54,561 bases of DNA. Source: an uncultured Geobacter sp. GTDB taxonomy: Bacteria > Desulfobacterota > Desulfuromonadia > Geobacterales > CAIOGM01. The stretch spans positions 1 through 54,561 of the forward strand of contig CAIUWK010000034.1 in assembly GCA_903902855.1 (NCBI GenBank), written 5' to 3'. Position numbers and translations under genes: made by a program. Below, piece by piece: positions 26,113-37,148 of this stretch. How positions within the stretch are numbered: position 1 is the stretch's first letter; every line of letters begins with the position of its first letter. The notes beneath the pieces were generated by a model. That model saw only the letters and a list, made by a program, of their open reading frames with translations. It did no database searches and had not been told where the DNA came from.

Positions 26113-27879
26113 ATGGCAGTCAGAAAGAAAAAAACAGTTTTACCGGTAACCGCCACTCCGGGAGGACAGATCTCCGAACTCCGGAGCGATGCGACCCTGC
26201 TCAAGACGGGGGCGCTGCAGAGCGCCATTTTCAACAGCGCCAACTTCTCCAGCATCGCCACCGACGCCAAGGGGGTCATCCAGATCTTTAACGTGGGGGC
26301 GGAACGGATGCTGGGGTACACCGCCGCCGAGGTGATGAACAAGATCACCCCGGCTGACATCTCCGACCCCCAGGAAGTGATCGCCCGGGCCGAAGAGTTG
26401 AGCCAGGAACTGGGCACCCCCATCACCCCGGGGTTCGAGGCGCTGGTCTTCAAGGCCTCCCGGGGGGGCGAGGATATCTACGAGCTGACCTATATCCGGA
26501 AAGACGGGAGCCGCTTCCCGGCAGTGGTTTCGGTCACCGCCCTGCGGGATGGGCAGGAGGCCATCATCGGCTACCTCCTCATCGGCACCGACAACACCGC
26601 CCGGAAACAGATCGAGGCGGAGCAGAAGCAGCTGAGTCAGCGGTTGCGGGACCATCAATTCTATACCCGCTCCCTGTTCGAATCCAACATCGACGCCATT
26701 ATGACCACCGATCCGTCGGGGATCATCACCGATGTGAACAAGCAGATGGAGGTTCTTACCGACTGCACCCGGGATGAGCTCATCGGCGCTCCCTTCAAGA
26801 ACTACTTCACCGATCCGGAGCAGGCGGAGAAGAGTATCAAGCAGGTGTTACGGGAAAAGAAGGTCACCAACTACGAGCTTACCGCCCGGGCCAGGGACGG
26901 GAAGGAGACGGTGGTCTCCTTCAACGCCACCACCTTCTATGACCGGGACCGGAAGCTCCAGGGGGTGTTCGCCGCACCCCACTGTCACCCAGAAGGGGAG
27001 TATCGGCCAGATTCTCAAGGCCGGATGGTATCTGCTGGAGCTTATCAATGAAATTCTCGATCTGGCACTCATTGAGTCAGGCCGGTTGTCTCTGTCGTTG
27101 GAATCCACGTCGTTGAACAACATCATGCTGGAATGTCAGGCCATGATCGAACCGCAGGCGCGGAAAAGCGGCATCAGCATGAGTTTTCCCCAGATGGAGC
27201 AGACCTGCTTCGTCAATGCCGATCGAACCCGGGTGACGCAGGTTCTCATCAACCTGCTTTCCAACGCCATCAAACACAACCGCGCCCAGGGAGCCGTGCA
27301 GGTGACCTGCAACCCGCAGGGGAGTCAACGGATACGGATCAGCGTGCATGATACCGGTGAAGGATTGACTCCCGAACAGCGGCAACAGCTTTTTCAGCCG
27401 TTCAATCGTCTGGGGCGAGAGGCCGGCGCCGAGGAGGGGACCGGTATCGGTCTGGTGATGAGCAAGCGACTGGTGGAACTGATGGAGGGGGAGATCGGCG
27501 CGGAAAGCAGTCTGGGCGGGGGGAGCATGTTCTGGTTCGAGCTCAATCTGGCGGCGCCACCAGAGCAGACCATCGCCACCATCGCCACCATCGACCCGTC
27601 TGCGCCGCATCACGCGCAGCATCTTCATGATGTCGCGCCGCGGACCCTGCAGCAGGTGGAAGACAACCTGGCTAACTTGCAACTGGTGGAGCAGCCGATA
27701 GAGCGGCGTCCTGATCTTCGTCTGGTAAGTGCGACCGAATCAAGAAAGGTCTGGACGCGGGTTTTTTCCGGTATCTTACCAAGCCGATCAACGTGGTCGA
27801 GTTCATGGAAGCACTGGATGCGGCATTGGAGTTTGCTGAAACCGTTTCGGATAGAAAAGAGAGCGCAGGGGCCTTGTGA
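26113..27879 (+). pseudogene. Decayed PAS-PAS hybrid histidine kinase
   Basis: Starts at ATG 26113 with GAAGGGAG upstream. The first frame encodes two PAS domains (about residues 20-170 and 180-300), then shifts near 26980. Coding resumes in another frame with QILKAGWYLLELINEILDL, the last helix of a HisKA domain, and continues through a normal HATPase_c (GTGIGLVMSKRLVELM). The stretch that should hold the phospho-accepting histidine is missing. A receiver then begins (VEDNLANLQLVEQ) but breaks near 27735. A third frame continues with IKKGLDAGFFRYLTKPI to the stop at 27877-27879, so the receiver centre with its aspartate is also gone. Two internal deletions, each shifting the frame, best explain this. 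Transcription may still pass through, because the next gene overlaps the stop. Confidence 0.85.
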
Positions 27880-30779
27880 TGGTGAGTCCTGAAGATATCC
27901 TTCATGCCCGCATTCTTATCGTGGATGATCTGGAAGCAAATGTGCTGCTGCTGGAACAGATGCTCCGTGATGCCGGATATCTCTGCATTACTTCCACCAG
28001 AGATCCCCGTGCCGTCTGCGCCCTGCATGGCGAGAACCACTACGATCTGATTCTGCTGGATCTCCGGATGCCGGGTATGGACGGCTTTCAGGTAATGGCA
28101 GGGCTGAAGGAGATCGAAAAGGACGGCTATCTGCCGGTGTTGGCCGTTACCGCCGAGCCGGCTCACACGTTGCGGGCGCTGCAAAGCGGCGCGAAAGATT
28201 TTGTCGGCAAACCGCTGGATCTGGCCGAGGTACTCATGCGGGTTCGTAACCTGCTGGAAGTGCGTCTGTTGCACGAGGCGGCCAATGATTACGGTAAGAT
28301 GCTGGAATCCCTGGCGCTGAATGACCCGCTCACGGGGTTAGCCAACAGGCGACTTCTCACGGACAGGATGGCCATGGCCCTCGTTCATGCGCACCGGGAC
28401 AAGAGCGCCATGGCCGTGCTGTTTCTGGATCTTGACGGCTTCAAGGGGATTAATGACACCCTGGGGCATGGCGTCGGGGATATTCTCCTGAAAATGGTTG
28501 CAGAGCGGCTGGAGGCCACGGTGCGTGAAGAGGATACCGTGGCGCGTTGTGGGGGGGACGAATTTATCCTGGCACTCTGGCACGTGAGCGGGACCGATTA
28601 TGCGGCCATGGTGGCGTTGCGTGCCATTGAGGCGGTGTCGCAACCCTATCTGATCCAGGGGGTGAGCGTAAGCATAACCACCAGCGTGGGGATCAGTGTC
28701 TATCCCGACCATGGGGAGGACGGGGAAACACTGATGAAGAGCGCGGATTCGGCCCTGTACGAGGCCAAGCGCTCGGGGAAGAACGCCTATCGCATCGCGA
28801 CCGGCAGAGAACTGCCGGGTGTGATGCTGGGTACGAAAGCGGAAACCTCCCCCGCCGGTACGCTCCTTTCTCTTCGGACAGAAGAGGGATCGGCACTGAT
28901 TCATTCGGAGCTTCGATACCGCAGGCTCTTTGAGGCAGCCCAGGACGGCATTTTGATTCTTAATGCCGAAACCGGAGCGATCAGTGACGTCAACCCGTTT
29001 CTGATTGATATGCTGGGGTACTCACGGGAGGAGTTCCTGGGAAAGAGTCTCTGGGAGGTCGGCGCCTTCAAGGACATTAATGCCAGCAGGAGCTCCTTTT
29101 CGGCCTTACAGGAGCATGAGTTTATCCGCTACGAAAACCTGCCGCTCAAGAGCAAGGACGGTCGTCTGATCCAGGTAGAATTTGTCAGCAATGTCTATCT
29201 GGTGGGGGATGAAAAAGTCATTCAGTGCAATGTCCGGGACATCAGTGCCCGGAAAGAGGCTGAAGCGGAGTTGCGGGCAAAAGAGGTCTCGCACGGGACA
29301 CTGGTTGAACATCTGCCGGTGGGTGTTGTGGTCCATCTCCCCGACACCCGGATTATCCTGGGGAACCCCGAAGCATCCCGCCTCCTGGGGATATCGGTGG
29401 CGCAGATGTTGGGGAAGGACGCCGGTGATCCACTCTGGTTCTTTGTCCGTGAGGACGGCATACGGATGTCACCGGAGGAGTTTCCCGCTAATCAAGTCAT
29501 CGTTACCGGACAACCGCTGAAAAATTTCATCATGGGGATTGCCCGGGATAATGGTGGAAAAATTACCTGGGTGTTGGTGAATGCCTATCCGGAGTTCAGC
29601 GGCAGCGCTCACTTGCGGCAGGTGGTGGTGACGTTTGCGGATATCAGCGAGATCAACAGCTCGGAAAAGAAGATCAAGCGGCAGCTTGAACAGCTGACCG
29701 CCCTGGTGGAAATCGACCGCGCCATAAATTTCAGTTTCGACCTGAAGTTCAGCCTGACCACGCTCCTCACTCATCTGCTTCTCCTCTTGGGGGTTGACGC
29801 CGCCGACGTGCTCATATTTAACCCCGCAACCCGGATGCTGGAATATGTCACCGGTCGAGGATTCAGCTCCGAAACCAAGGGACATGCGCCGCAACCGCTG
29901 GGGGAAGGGTATGCCGGTCGGGCCGCTGAGGAACGGAGGATCGTACATATCCCTGACCTTGGGACGGAGCTGGACGGTTTTCTGCGAGGGGTACTGGCGG
30001 CGGGTGAGGAGTTCGTCAGTTATCATGGCGTGCCGTTACTTGCCAAGGGGGAGATCGTGGGGGTGCTGGAACTCTTTCATCGCAGCCGGGTCGTGCGTGA
30101 TGAAGAGTGGCTGGAGTTCCTCACGGCCCTGGCGTCCCAGGCCGCAATTGCCCTTAACAACGTCACCCTGTTCGACAACCTGCAACGCTCCAATGCCGAG
30201 CTTTTTCATGCCTATGACGCCACCATCGAAGGTTGGTCGCGCTCTCTGGAGTTGCGCGATAAAGAGACGGAAGGGCATACGCAGCGAGCGGCTCTGTTAT
30301 CCGTCAAGCTGGCGCGTCTGTTCGACTTGAGCGAGGCGGAGTTGGTGCAGGTACGATGGGGAGCACTCTTGCATGACATCGGCAAGATGGGGATTCCGGA
30401 CAGCATTTTACTCAAGCAGGGAGCGCTGACCGAAGCGGAATGGATCGTCATGAAACATCATCCGGTTTTTGCCTGTGAAATGCTCTCTCCTATCCGCTAC
30501 CTCCGTCTGGCTCTGGATATCCCCACGGCGCATCATGAAAAGTGGGACGGTACCGGCTATCCCCACGGACTGAAGGGGGAAAAGATCCCGCTGGTGGCGC
30601 GTATCTTTGCTGTGGCGGACGTCTGGGATGCCCTCCGTTCCCATCGTCCCTACCACGACTCCTGGTCCGTAGAAAAGGTGCGAGAACATCTCCGTTCACT
30701 GGCAGGAACACACTTTGATCCGGAGGTGGTCTTGACCTGCCTTGCTTCGAATATTCTTTTGGAGAAGCCGGAAAACTGA
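27879..30779 (+). CDS. REC-GGDEF-PAS-PAS-GAF-HD-GYP protein
   Basis: A 966-residue cytoplasmic protein joining synthesis and breakdown of cyclic di-GMP. The receiver has Asp61. The diguanylate cyclase has an intact GGDEF at 225-229, an inhibitory RxxD site at 216-219, and FKGINDTLGHGVGD with the Asp used by canonical cyclases, not the Ser reported for cGAMP-making Hypr enzymes. Two PAS domains (about 345-465 and 475-605) and a GAF domain (about 620-765) precede the HD-GYP domain with His832-Asp833 (LHDIGKMGIPD) and KWDGTGYP. ATG 27879 overlaps the stop of the decayed kinase; a GTG one codon earlier is also possible. The receiver may originally have been driven by that kinase. Confidence 0.93.
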   Translation: MVSPEDILHARILIVDDLEANVLLLEQMLRDAGYLCITSTRDPRAVCALHGENHYDLILLDLRMPGMDGFQVMAGLKEIEKDGYLPVLAVTAEPAHTLRALQSGAKDFVGKPLDLAEVLMRVRNLLEVRLLHEAANDYGKMLESLALNDPLTGLANRRLLTDRMAMALVHAHRDKSAMAVLFLDLDGFKGINDTLGHGVGDILLKMVAERLEATVREEDTVARCGGDEFILALWHVSGTDYAAMVALRAIEAVSQPYLIQGVSVSITTSVGISVYPDHGEDGETLMKSADSALYEAKRSGKNAYRIATGRELPGVMLGTKAETSPAGTLLSLRTEEGSALIHSELRYRRLFEAAQDGILILNAETGAISDVNPFLIDMLGYSREEFLGKSLWEVGAFKDINASRSSFSALQEHEFIRYENLPLKSKDGRLIQVEFVSNVYLVGDEKVIQCNVRDISARKEAEAELRAKEVSHGTLVEHLPVGVVVHLPDTRIILGNPEASRLLGISVAQMLGKDAGDPLWFFVREDGIRMSPEEFPANQVIVTGQPLKNFIMGIARDNGGKITWVLVNAYPEFSGSAHLRQVVVTFADISEINSSEKKIKRQLEQLTALVEIDRAINFSFDLKFSLTTLLTHLLLLLGVDAADVLIFNPATRMLEYVTGRGFSSETKGHAPQPLGEGYAGRAAEERRIVHIPDLGTELDGFLRGVLAAGEEFVSYHGVPLLAKGEIVGVLELFHRSRVVRDEEWLEFLTALASQAAIALNNVTLFDNLQRSNAELFHAYDATIEGWSRSLELRDKETEGHTQRAALLSVKLARLFDLSEAELVQVRWGALLHDIGKMGIPDSILLKQGALTEAEWIVMKHHPVFACEMLSPIRYLRLALDIPTAHHEKWDGTGYPHGLKGEKIPLVARIFAVADVWDALRSHRPYHDSWSVEKVREHLRSLAGTHFDPEVVLTCLASNILLEKPEN

Positions 30780-30802
30780 TATAAGATGAGGTCAAGCTCA
30801 TC
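30777..30802 (+). promoter_or_regulatory. Extended -10 promoter with inverted repeat before the flavodiiron gene
   Basis: TGATATAAG (30777-30785) fits an extended -10 element. Overlapping its end is GATGAG-6-CTCATC (30785-30802), a dyad that could bind a regulator. It lies about 20 bp before ATG 30820. Prediction from pattern only. Confidence 0.35.
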
Positions 30803-30819
30803 ATACAGGGGGTACTGTC

Positions 30820-32013
30820 ATGGCTGTTACCGTCAAAAATAACATTTCGTGGGTGGGGAAGGTGGATTGGGAACTGCGCAAGTTTCATGGTGAAGAGCTT
30901 TCCACACACCGGGGGAGTTCTTATAATTCGTATCTGGTCCGGGAAGAGAAAACCGCACTCATCGAAACCGTCTGGGCCCCCTTTGCCAAGGAGTACGTGG
31001 AGGAGCTGCAACAAGAGATCGACCTGTACCGCATCGATTATATCATTGCCAATCATGGTGAAATTGATCACAGCGGCGCGCTGCCTGAACTCATGCGTCT
31101 GATCCCGGAAACACCCATCTACTGCACCGCCAACGGGGTGAAATCCCTGAAGGGGCAGTATCATCAGGAGTGGAATTTTCAGGTGGTAAAAAATGGTGAT
31201 CGTCTGAATCTCGGGAAGAAGGAGCTGATATTTATTGAGGCTCCCATGCTTCACTGGCCCGACAGCATGTTCTGCTACCTGACGGGAGATAATGTGCTCT
31301 TCAGCACCGATGCCTTCGGCCAGCACCTGGCCACGGAAAAACTGTTCAATGACTGTGTGGACCAGGGAGAGCTGTTGCAGGAGTGCATGAAGTATTACGC
31401 CAACATCCTTACCCCCTTCAGTTCCTTTGTTGAGAGGAAAATCAAGGAATTCGCAAGCTTGAATCTTCCTCTGGCTATGATCTGCACTAGCCACGGAGTC
31501 GTCTGGCGGGACAATCCCCTGCAGATTGTCGAGAAATATCTGGAGTGGTCAGCCGGTTACCGGGAAAACCAGATAACGATTCTCTATGATTCCATGTGGG
31601 ATGCCACCCGGAAAATGGCGGAAGCAATCGCTCATGGCATCGCTGAGGAAGACGGCTCGGTGCTGGTGAAGATTTTCAATATCGCTCGTGGCGACAAAAA
31701 CGACATCATTACGGAGGTCTTCAAATCCAAGGCGATCCTGGTGGGCTCTCCCACGGCGAACAAGGGGGTACTCTCGGCGGTTGCCGGTATCCTGGAAGAG
31801 ATCAGGGGGTTGGGATTCAAGAACAAGAAAGCGGCGGCCTTCGGGGCGTACGGCTGGAGCGGCGAGTCGGTGAAGATGATCTCCCAGAGGCTGGCCGAGG
31901 GGGGCTTCACCATCGTCAATGAGGGGCTGAAGCTGCTCTGGAACCCGGATGAAGAGGGTGTTGCCGCCTGCCGGGCTTTCGGCCGGGATTTCAGCCACGC
32001 GTCAAGGCAATGA
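30820..32013 (+). CDS. Flavodiiron protein (FprA-family A-type flavoprotein)
   Basis: A 397-residue soluble enzyme that reduces O2 to water, or NO to N2O, and so protects anaerobes. The N-terminal beta-lactamase-like domain carries the diiron ligands NHGEIDH (His79, Glu81, Asp83, His84), then His145 (MLHWPDS), an Asp in FSTDAFG and a His in CTSHGVVW. The C-terminal domain (about 250-397) is flavodoxin-like, with [15 protein letters not shown] as the FMN-phosphate loop. There is no rubredoxin or NADH-oxidase extension, so a separate rubredoxin would be the electron donor. It is about the usual length for class A. It stands alone after a 40-bp gap holding a likely promoter. Confidence 0.95.
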   Translation: MAVTVKNNISWVGKVDWELRKFHGEELSTHRGSSYNSYLVREEKTALIETVWAPFAKEYVEELQQEIDLYRIDYIIANHGEIDHSGALPELMRLIPETPIYCTANGVKSLKGQYHQEWNFQVVKNGDRLNLGKKELIFIEAPMLHWPDSMFCYLTGDNVLFSTDAFGQHLATEKLFNDCVDQGELLQECMKYYANILTPFSSFVERKIKEFASLNLPLAMICTSHGVVWRDNPLQIVEKYLEWSAGYRENQITILYDSMWDATRKMAEAIAHGIAEEDGSVLVKIFNIARGDKNDIITEVFKSKAILVGSPTANKGVLSAVAGILEEIRGLGFKNKKAAAFGAYGWSGESVKMISQRLAEGGFTIVNEGLKLLWNPDEEGVAACRAFGRDFSHASRQ

Positions 32014-32112
32014 CAGCTTTCCAATAAATGCTTGCCTTGTGCCTTTCTCAATGATAAAAGAGGATCGTTGTCAGTATCTCTGATTCGATTTCAGATTGAA
32101 GTGACTCCGCCC

Positions 32113-34182
32113 ATGCCCCTGCCTCCTGAAACCATCCGCAATATCGGCATCATCTCCCATATCGACGCGGGGAAGACCACCGTTTCCGAACGGATTCTCT
32201 TCTACTGCGGCGAGATCCACAAGATGGGTGAGGTTCACGAAGGGGCCGCGGTCATGGACTGGATGCCCCAGGAGCAGGAACGGGGGATCACCATCACCGC
32301 TAGCGCCACCACCTGCCGGTGGCGGGATATTACCATCAACCTCATCGATACCCCCGGCCACATCGATTTCACCATGGAGGTGGAGCGGAGCATGCGGGCG
32401 TTGGACGGCGCCATCGCCATCTTCAGCGCCGTGGAGGGGGTCCAGCCCCAGAGCGAGTCGGTTTGGCGGCAGGCGGAACGGTACCGTGTCCCCCGGATCT
32501 GCTTCATCAACAAGATGGACCGGGTGGGGGGGGATCTGGAGTCGGTTCTGGAGCGGATCAGGGTGCAACTCAAGGCGCGACCGCTTCTCCTTCAACTCCC
32601 TCTGGGGAGCGAGAGCCGATTTGCCGGGGTCATCGACCTGCTGACGCAGGAGGCGCTCCTCTTTGACGAGTCGGACCAGGGGCGATCGGTGAGAAGAGTC
32701 CCCGTGCCGGAGGAGTATCGGGAGGAAGCGTGGCGCGGCCGGGAGCTGCTGGTGGAGGCGGCCGCCGACTTCGATGATGAGATCGTGGCCGATTATCTGG
32801 CAGGGAGTCCCGTTGCCTCCGGCCGACTGGTGAGCGCCCTCCGGAGAGGGGTGCTGGAGTGCCGTCTTTTTCCCGTCTATTTGGGGTCGGCCCTGCGCAA
32901 CAAGGGGATTCAGCCGCTCCTGGACGGGGTGGCGGCCTTTCTCCCGTCCCCCCTGGATACGGGGGCGCCCCGGGGGAGCAATCCGGCCACGGGGAGCGAG
33001 GAGGAGATTTCCTGTGACCCTGCGGGGCCGCTGCGGGCTCTGGCCTTCAAGGTCCAGGCGGATGAAGGGCGCAAGCTGACCTACCTCCGGATCTATTCAG
33101 GGACCCTCCGGGCCGGGGAGAGCCTGTTCAACAGCAGCCGGAACCGGGCCGAAAAGGTCGGTCGCCTCTTCAGGATGCACTCCCACCGCCGGGAACAGAT
33201 CGACTCCGCCTTTGCCGGCGACATCGTGGCTGCCGCGGGACTCAAGGAGGTGCTTACCGGGGACACCCTTTGCGATCCGTTACACCCTCTGCTCCTGGAG
33301 GGGATGACCGTTCCCGAGCCGGTGGTCTCCCTGGCAGTGGAGGCCAAGGGGGGGGACGACCGGGAGCGTCTGCCGGCGGCCCTGGAAAAGCTCCTCTGGG
33401 AAGATCCCACCTTCCGGGTGCATGAGGACCAGGATACGGGACAGACGATCCTCACCGGTATGGGTGAGCTTCACCTGGAGATCATCATCGACCGACTGCT
33501 CCGGGAGTTCGGGGTGCAGGTGAAGAGCGGCCCCCCCCGGGTGGTTTACCGGGAGTCCATCCGGCAGAGGGTGGAGCACCGGGAGTTCTTTCAGAGAGAG
33601 GTGGAGGGGAGGTGCCAGAAGGGGGAGGCGCTGTTGCGGCTTACGCCGCTTCCCTGCGGGGCCGGGGTTCGGGTTGTTCTTCCGCCGCCGGAACTGCTCC
33701 CCCTGACTCTTGAGCAGCGCCGGAATCTGGAGCACTCCCTGCTCCAGAGTTGCCAGGGGGGATGCCTCTCCGGCTATCCCCTCACCGATCTGGAGGTCCG
33801 GCTCTTGGAGGCCCCCTTTGAGCCGGGGGTCACCACGGAACTGGGAGTGCGGGCCGCGGCCCTCAAGGGGGTGATGATGGCGGCCCGGTCAGCCGGTCCC
33901 TTTCTGCTGGAGCCGGTCATGGCTCTGGAGTTGACGGTGCCCGCCGAAACGGCAGGGAAGGTTCTGGGGGGGGTGCAACAGAGGCGAGGGCGGGTGGAGG
34001 GGATCGACTCCCGTGACGACCTGGAATGCATCCGGGCGATGGCGCCGCTGGCCGGCATGTTCGGTTATATGACCGAACTCCGGAGCGTCACCAAGGGGCG
34101 GGGGAGCTACACCATGGAGTTTTCCCACTTCCACCGTGCGCCGCTGGAGTTGCAGCGGCAGTTCGGGATGATCTCTCCTTAG
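32113..34182 (+). CDS. Elongation factor G paralogue (EF-G-like GTPase)
   Basis: A 689-residue translational GTPase with the EF-G domain order. GTPase motifs are SHIDAGKTT (G1), DTPGHIDF (G3) and NKMD (G4). Domain III-IV elements ([20 protein letters not shown]) and a C-terminal domain V (LEFSHF-type end) follow. It differs from housekeeping EF-G in domain IV and looks like the second-copy type found in many Geobacter-like genomes, whose role may be recycling or stress translation. ATG 32113 is used; upstream in-frame codons have no convincing binding site and this one is also weak. It stands alone, away from ribosomal protein genes. Its stop overlaps a convergent small gene by four bases. 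Confidence 0.9.
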   Translation: MPLPPETIRNIGIISHIDAGKTTVSERILFYCGEIHKMGEVHEGAAVMDWMPQEQERGITITASATTCRWRDITINLIDTPGHIDFTMEVERSMRALDGAIAIFSAVEGVQPQSESVWRQAERYRVPRICFINKMDRVGGDLESVLERIRVQLKARPLLLQLPLGSESRFAGVIDLLTQEALLFDESDQGRSVRRVPVPEEYREEAWRGRELLVEAAADFDDEIVADYLAGSPVASGRLVSALRRGVLECRLFPVYLGSALRNKGIQPLLDGVAAFLPSPLDTGAPRGSNPATGSEEEISCDPAGPLRALAFKVQADEGRKLTYLRIYSGTLRAGESLFNSSRNRAEKVGRLFRMHSHRREQIDSAFAGDIVAAAGLKEVLTGDTLCDPLHPLLLEGMTVPEPVVSLAVEAKGGDDRERLPAALEKLLWEDPTFRVHEDQDTGQTILTGMGELHLEIIIDRLLREFGVQVKSGPPRVVYRESIRQRVEHREFFQREVEGRCQKGEALLRLTPLPCGAGVRVVLPPPELLPLTLEQRRNLEHSLLQSCQGGCLSGYPLTDLEVRLLEAPFEPGVTTELGVRAAALKGVMMAARSAGPFLLEPVMALELTVPAETAGKVLGGVQQRRGRVEGIDSRDDLECIRAMAPLAGMFGYMTELRSVTKGRGSYTMEFSHFHRAPLELQRQFGMISP

Positions 34183-34418
34183 TTTGATTCCTGTTGCTTC
34201 CGGTGACCCCTTGCATGGGCCGCCAGCAATGGCTGGATAAATCTTTCAAAGGTGACCTGCTGTTTGGAAGAGAGGAGATCCAGGTCCCCTTCATTATCCA
34301 GCAGAAAGGTCCCCACCCCGATGACGGTTTTTGCCAGATAGCCGGTTCCTGCCACGCTCTTTTCGATCTCTTCATGTTTGCCCAGCACGTTTTTCAGCAA
34401 TTTCAGCCCTACCCGCAT
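34179..34418 (-). CDS. Small uncharacterised protein convergent with the EF-G paralogue
   Basis: A 79-residue protein with GGAGG seven bases before its ATG, a strong sign that it is real. It starts with basic, amphipathic sequence ([20 protein letters not shown]), contains a [18 protein letters not shown] segment of moderate hydrophobicity and ends with a charged tail ([10 protein letters not shown]). The family is not recognised. The 3' end overlaps the stop codon of the EF-G paralogue on the opposite strand by four bases. Confidence 0.65.
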   Translation of the reverse strand: MRVGLKLLKNVLGKHEEIEKSVAGTGYLAKTVIGVGTFLLDNEGDLDLLSSKQQVTFERFIQPLLAAHARGHRKQQESN

Positions 34419-34489
34419 AGCTCGTCCTCCGGTCCTCTCTTACGATGTGACTCTTGCTCGTTCGTGACCAAACCTGAAAATCGAAAACC

Positions 34490-34584
34490 GTTTCACGCGG
34501 ATAACTTCGGATCAAATCAGATAAGAATCTGATGTAAATCTATGGCTTGATCCGTGTTTATCCGATTTGATCCGCGTGAAATCG
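34490..34584. repeat. Imperfect inverted repeat (CACGCGGATCAAATC words)
   Basis: The left arm 34490-34518 contains GTTTCACGCGGAT and CGGATCAAATC. The right arm 34564-34584 is GATTTGATCCGCGTGAAATCG. It lies between the small gene and rhlE, in a 208-bp gap with no other recognisable feature. Confidence 0.6.
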
Positions 34585-34626
34585 TTTTTTTTTCGTGTTT
34601 GGTTTTGGCTTCCGTAAGTAGTACTG

Positions 34627-35940
<1,314 letters not shown>

Positions 35941-35967
35941 GGAGTGACTCCTCAAACGGTAAGAACC

Positions 35968-36933
35968 TCAGTTTTTCCACCCTCTGCTCCGGGCCTCGCT
36001 CTGATCGCTTTCCACCTCCCCCAGCAGCTCCAGGTAGACGGCATAACGGTCTGCCGGGATCAACTCCTGCTCCACCAGCCTGATGACGGAACAGCCCGGT
36101 TCGGTGCGGTGGCGGCAGTCGCGGAAGTGACAGCGGAGCGCCCCATGCTCTTCGAAACCGGGGAAGTGGCCGGCCAGTTCCCCGGTCAGGATATCCACCA
36201 AACCGAAATCTCTGAAACCGGGGGTGTCCACCAGTTCGCCGCCACCGGCCAGGGAGTGCAGGGTGGAGACGGTGGTGGTGTGACGTCCCAGACCGCTCTG
36301 TTCGCTGAGTTTCCCCACCCTGAGATCGATGGCCGGACAGAGGGCGTTCAAGAGAGAGCTCTTCCCCACGCCGCTGGCTCCCACAAAGACCCCCCGGTGC
36401 CCCTGGCTCAGATACGCCACCAGCGGTTCCAGGCCGGTGCGATTCTTGGCGCTGAGAGCAAAAACGGGAACAGAGCCGCTATAGATCCGGCTCAGGTCGG
36501 CCAGGAGAGGGGCGGTGTCGTCCAGATCGCATTTGTTCACCACCACGAAGGGGGCCAGTTCCGCCACCCGTGCCGCAACAATGGCCCGGTCGATGAACCC
36601 GGATTGCGAGTTGGGGGCCACCACGATTCCCAGCACATCCAGGTTTGCCGCAACCAGGTGGATTCCCCCCCGGCCATCGCGGCGGCGGAGTTCGGTCCGG
36701 CGGGGCAAGCGTAGCAGGATCTCCCCCGTAACCTCCACCTCATCCCCCACCACATGGCCGGAGCTCCGCTTGACCCGCACCATGCGGCGTTTCCCGGTGG
36801 CAAAGGCTACCTCCACCTCAACGCCATGGTGGGCGGTAATCAGTCCGCTGCACGCCGGACCGGCGCCGGGTGAATCCGGTTTAGTGATCGGTGCGGCTTT
36901 CTGGCGGGATGAAGACGACGTTGCGGATTTCAT
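35968..36933 (-). CDS. rsgA: Ribosome small-subunit-dependent GTPase A
   Basis: A 321-residue circularly permuted GTPase that aids late 30S maturation. The motif order is permuted as expected: G4 (NKCD) comes before G1 (GASGVGKSS) and G3 (DTPGF). An N-terminal OB-fold precedes the GTPase, and a C-terminal zinc-knuckle reads CHFRDCRH...GC. ATG 36933 is chosen although its Shine-Dalgarno is weak. The longer frame opening at 37020 would translate through a terminator hairpin at 36975-37005. It sits upstream of rhlE on the same strand. The 30 or so N-terminal residues before the OB-fold are low-complexity and basic. Confidence 0.93.
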   Translation of the reverse strand: MKSATSSSSRQKAAPITKPDSPGAGPACSGLITAHHGVEVEVAFATGKRRMVRVKRSSGHVVGDEVEVTGEILLRLPRRTELRRRDGRGGIHLVAANLDVLGIVVAPNSQSGFIDRAIVAARVAELAPFVVVNKCDLDDTAPLLADLSRIYSGSVPVFALSAKNRTGLEPLVAYLSQGHRGVFVGASGVGKSSLLNALCPAIDLRVGKLSEQSGLGRHTTTVSTLHSLAGGGELVDTPGFRDFGLVDILTGELAGHFPGFEEHGALRCHFRDCRHRTEPGCSVIRLVEQELIPADRYAVYLELLGEVESDQSEARSRGWKN

Positions 36934-36974
36934 GGCTGCCGGTTTTTCTGGTGGATTTCTAATCCTCTTTCTGC

Positions 36975-37005
36975 AAAAAAACCACAGGGGATGAGTGCCT
37001 GTGGT
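36975..37005 (-). terminator. Rho-independent terminator 42 bp before rsgA
   Basis: The stem ACCACAGG/CCTGTGGT (36981-36988 with 36998-37005) has a nine-base loop and, on the minus strand, a run of seven T (36975-36981). It probably ends the DUF445 transcript, or acts as an attenuator for rsgA-rhlE if no promoter lies in the 42 bp that follow. Confidence 0.75.
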
Positions 37006-37056
37006 CCGGACCTGTCGCACTATAGCATGTTACGGTTCCGGGAGCAATGTATGTTG

Positions 37057-37144
37057 AGGCTGAAGGCTGAAGGTTAAACCCGTCTCGAATAAGTCGCCTT
37101 TATTGATGTTGAGAGGTTTCCTCATAGTCTTCAGCCTTCAGCCT
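37057..37144. repeat. 16-bp perfect inverted repeat of GGCTGAA words
   Basis: AGGCTGAAGGCTGAAG (37057-37072) pairs perfectly with CTTCAGCCTTCAGCCT (37129-37144). Each arm contains the word twice. It lies between the DUF445 stop and the terminator upstream of rsgA, and is the same family as 21089-21137. Confidence 0.75.
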
Positions 37145-37148
37145 ATTA

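Noticed and set aside
36934..37020. Longer N-terminus for rsgA starting at 37020
   Set aside because: It would translate through a clear terminator hairpin and T-run, and the added residues do not resemble the family.
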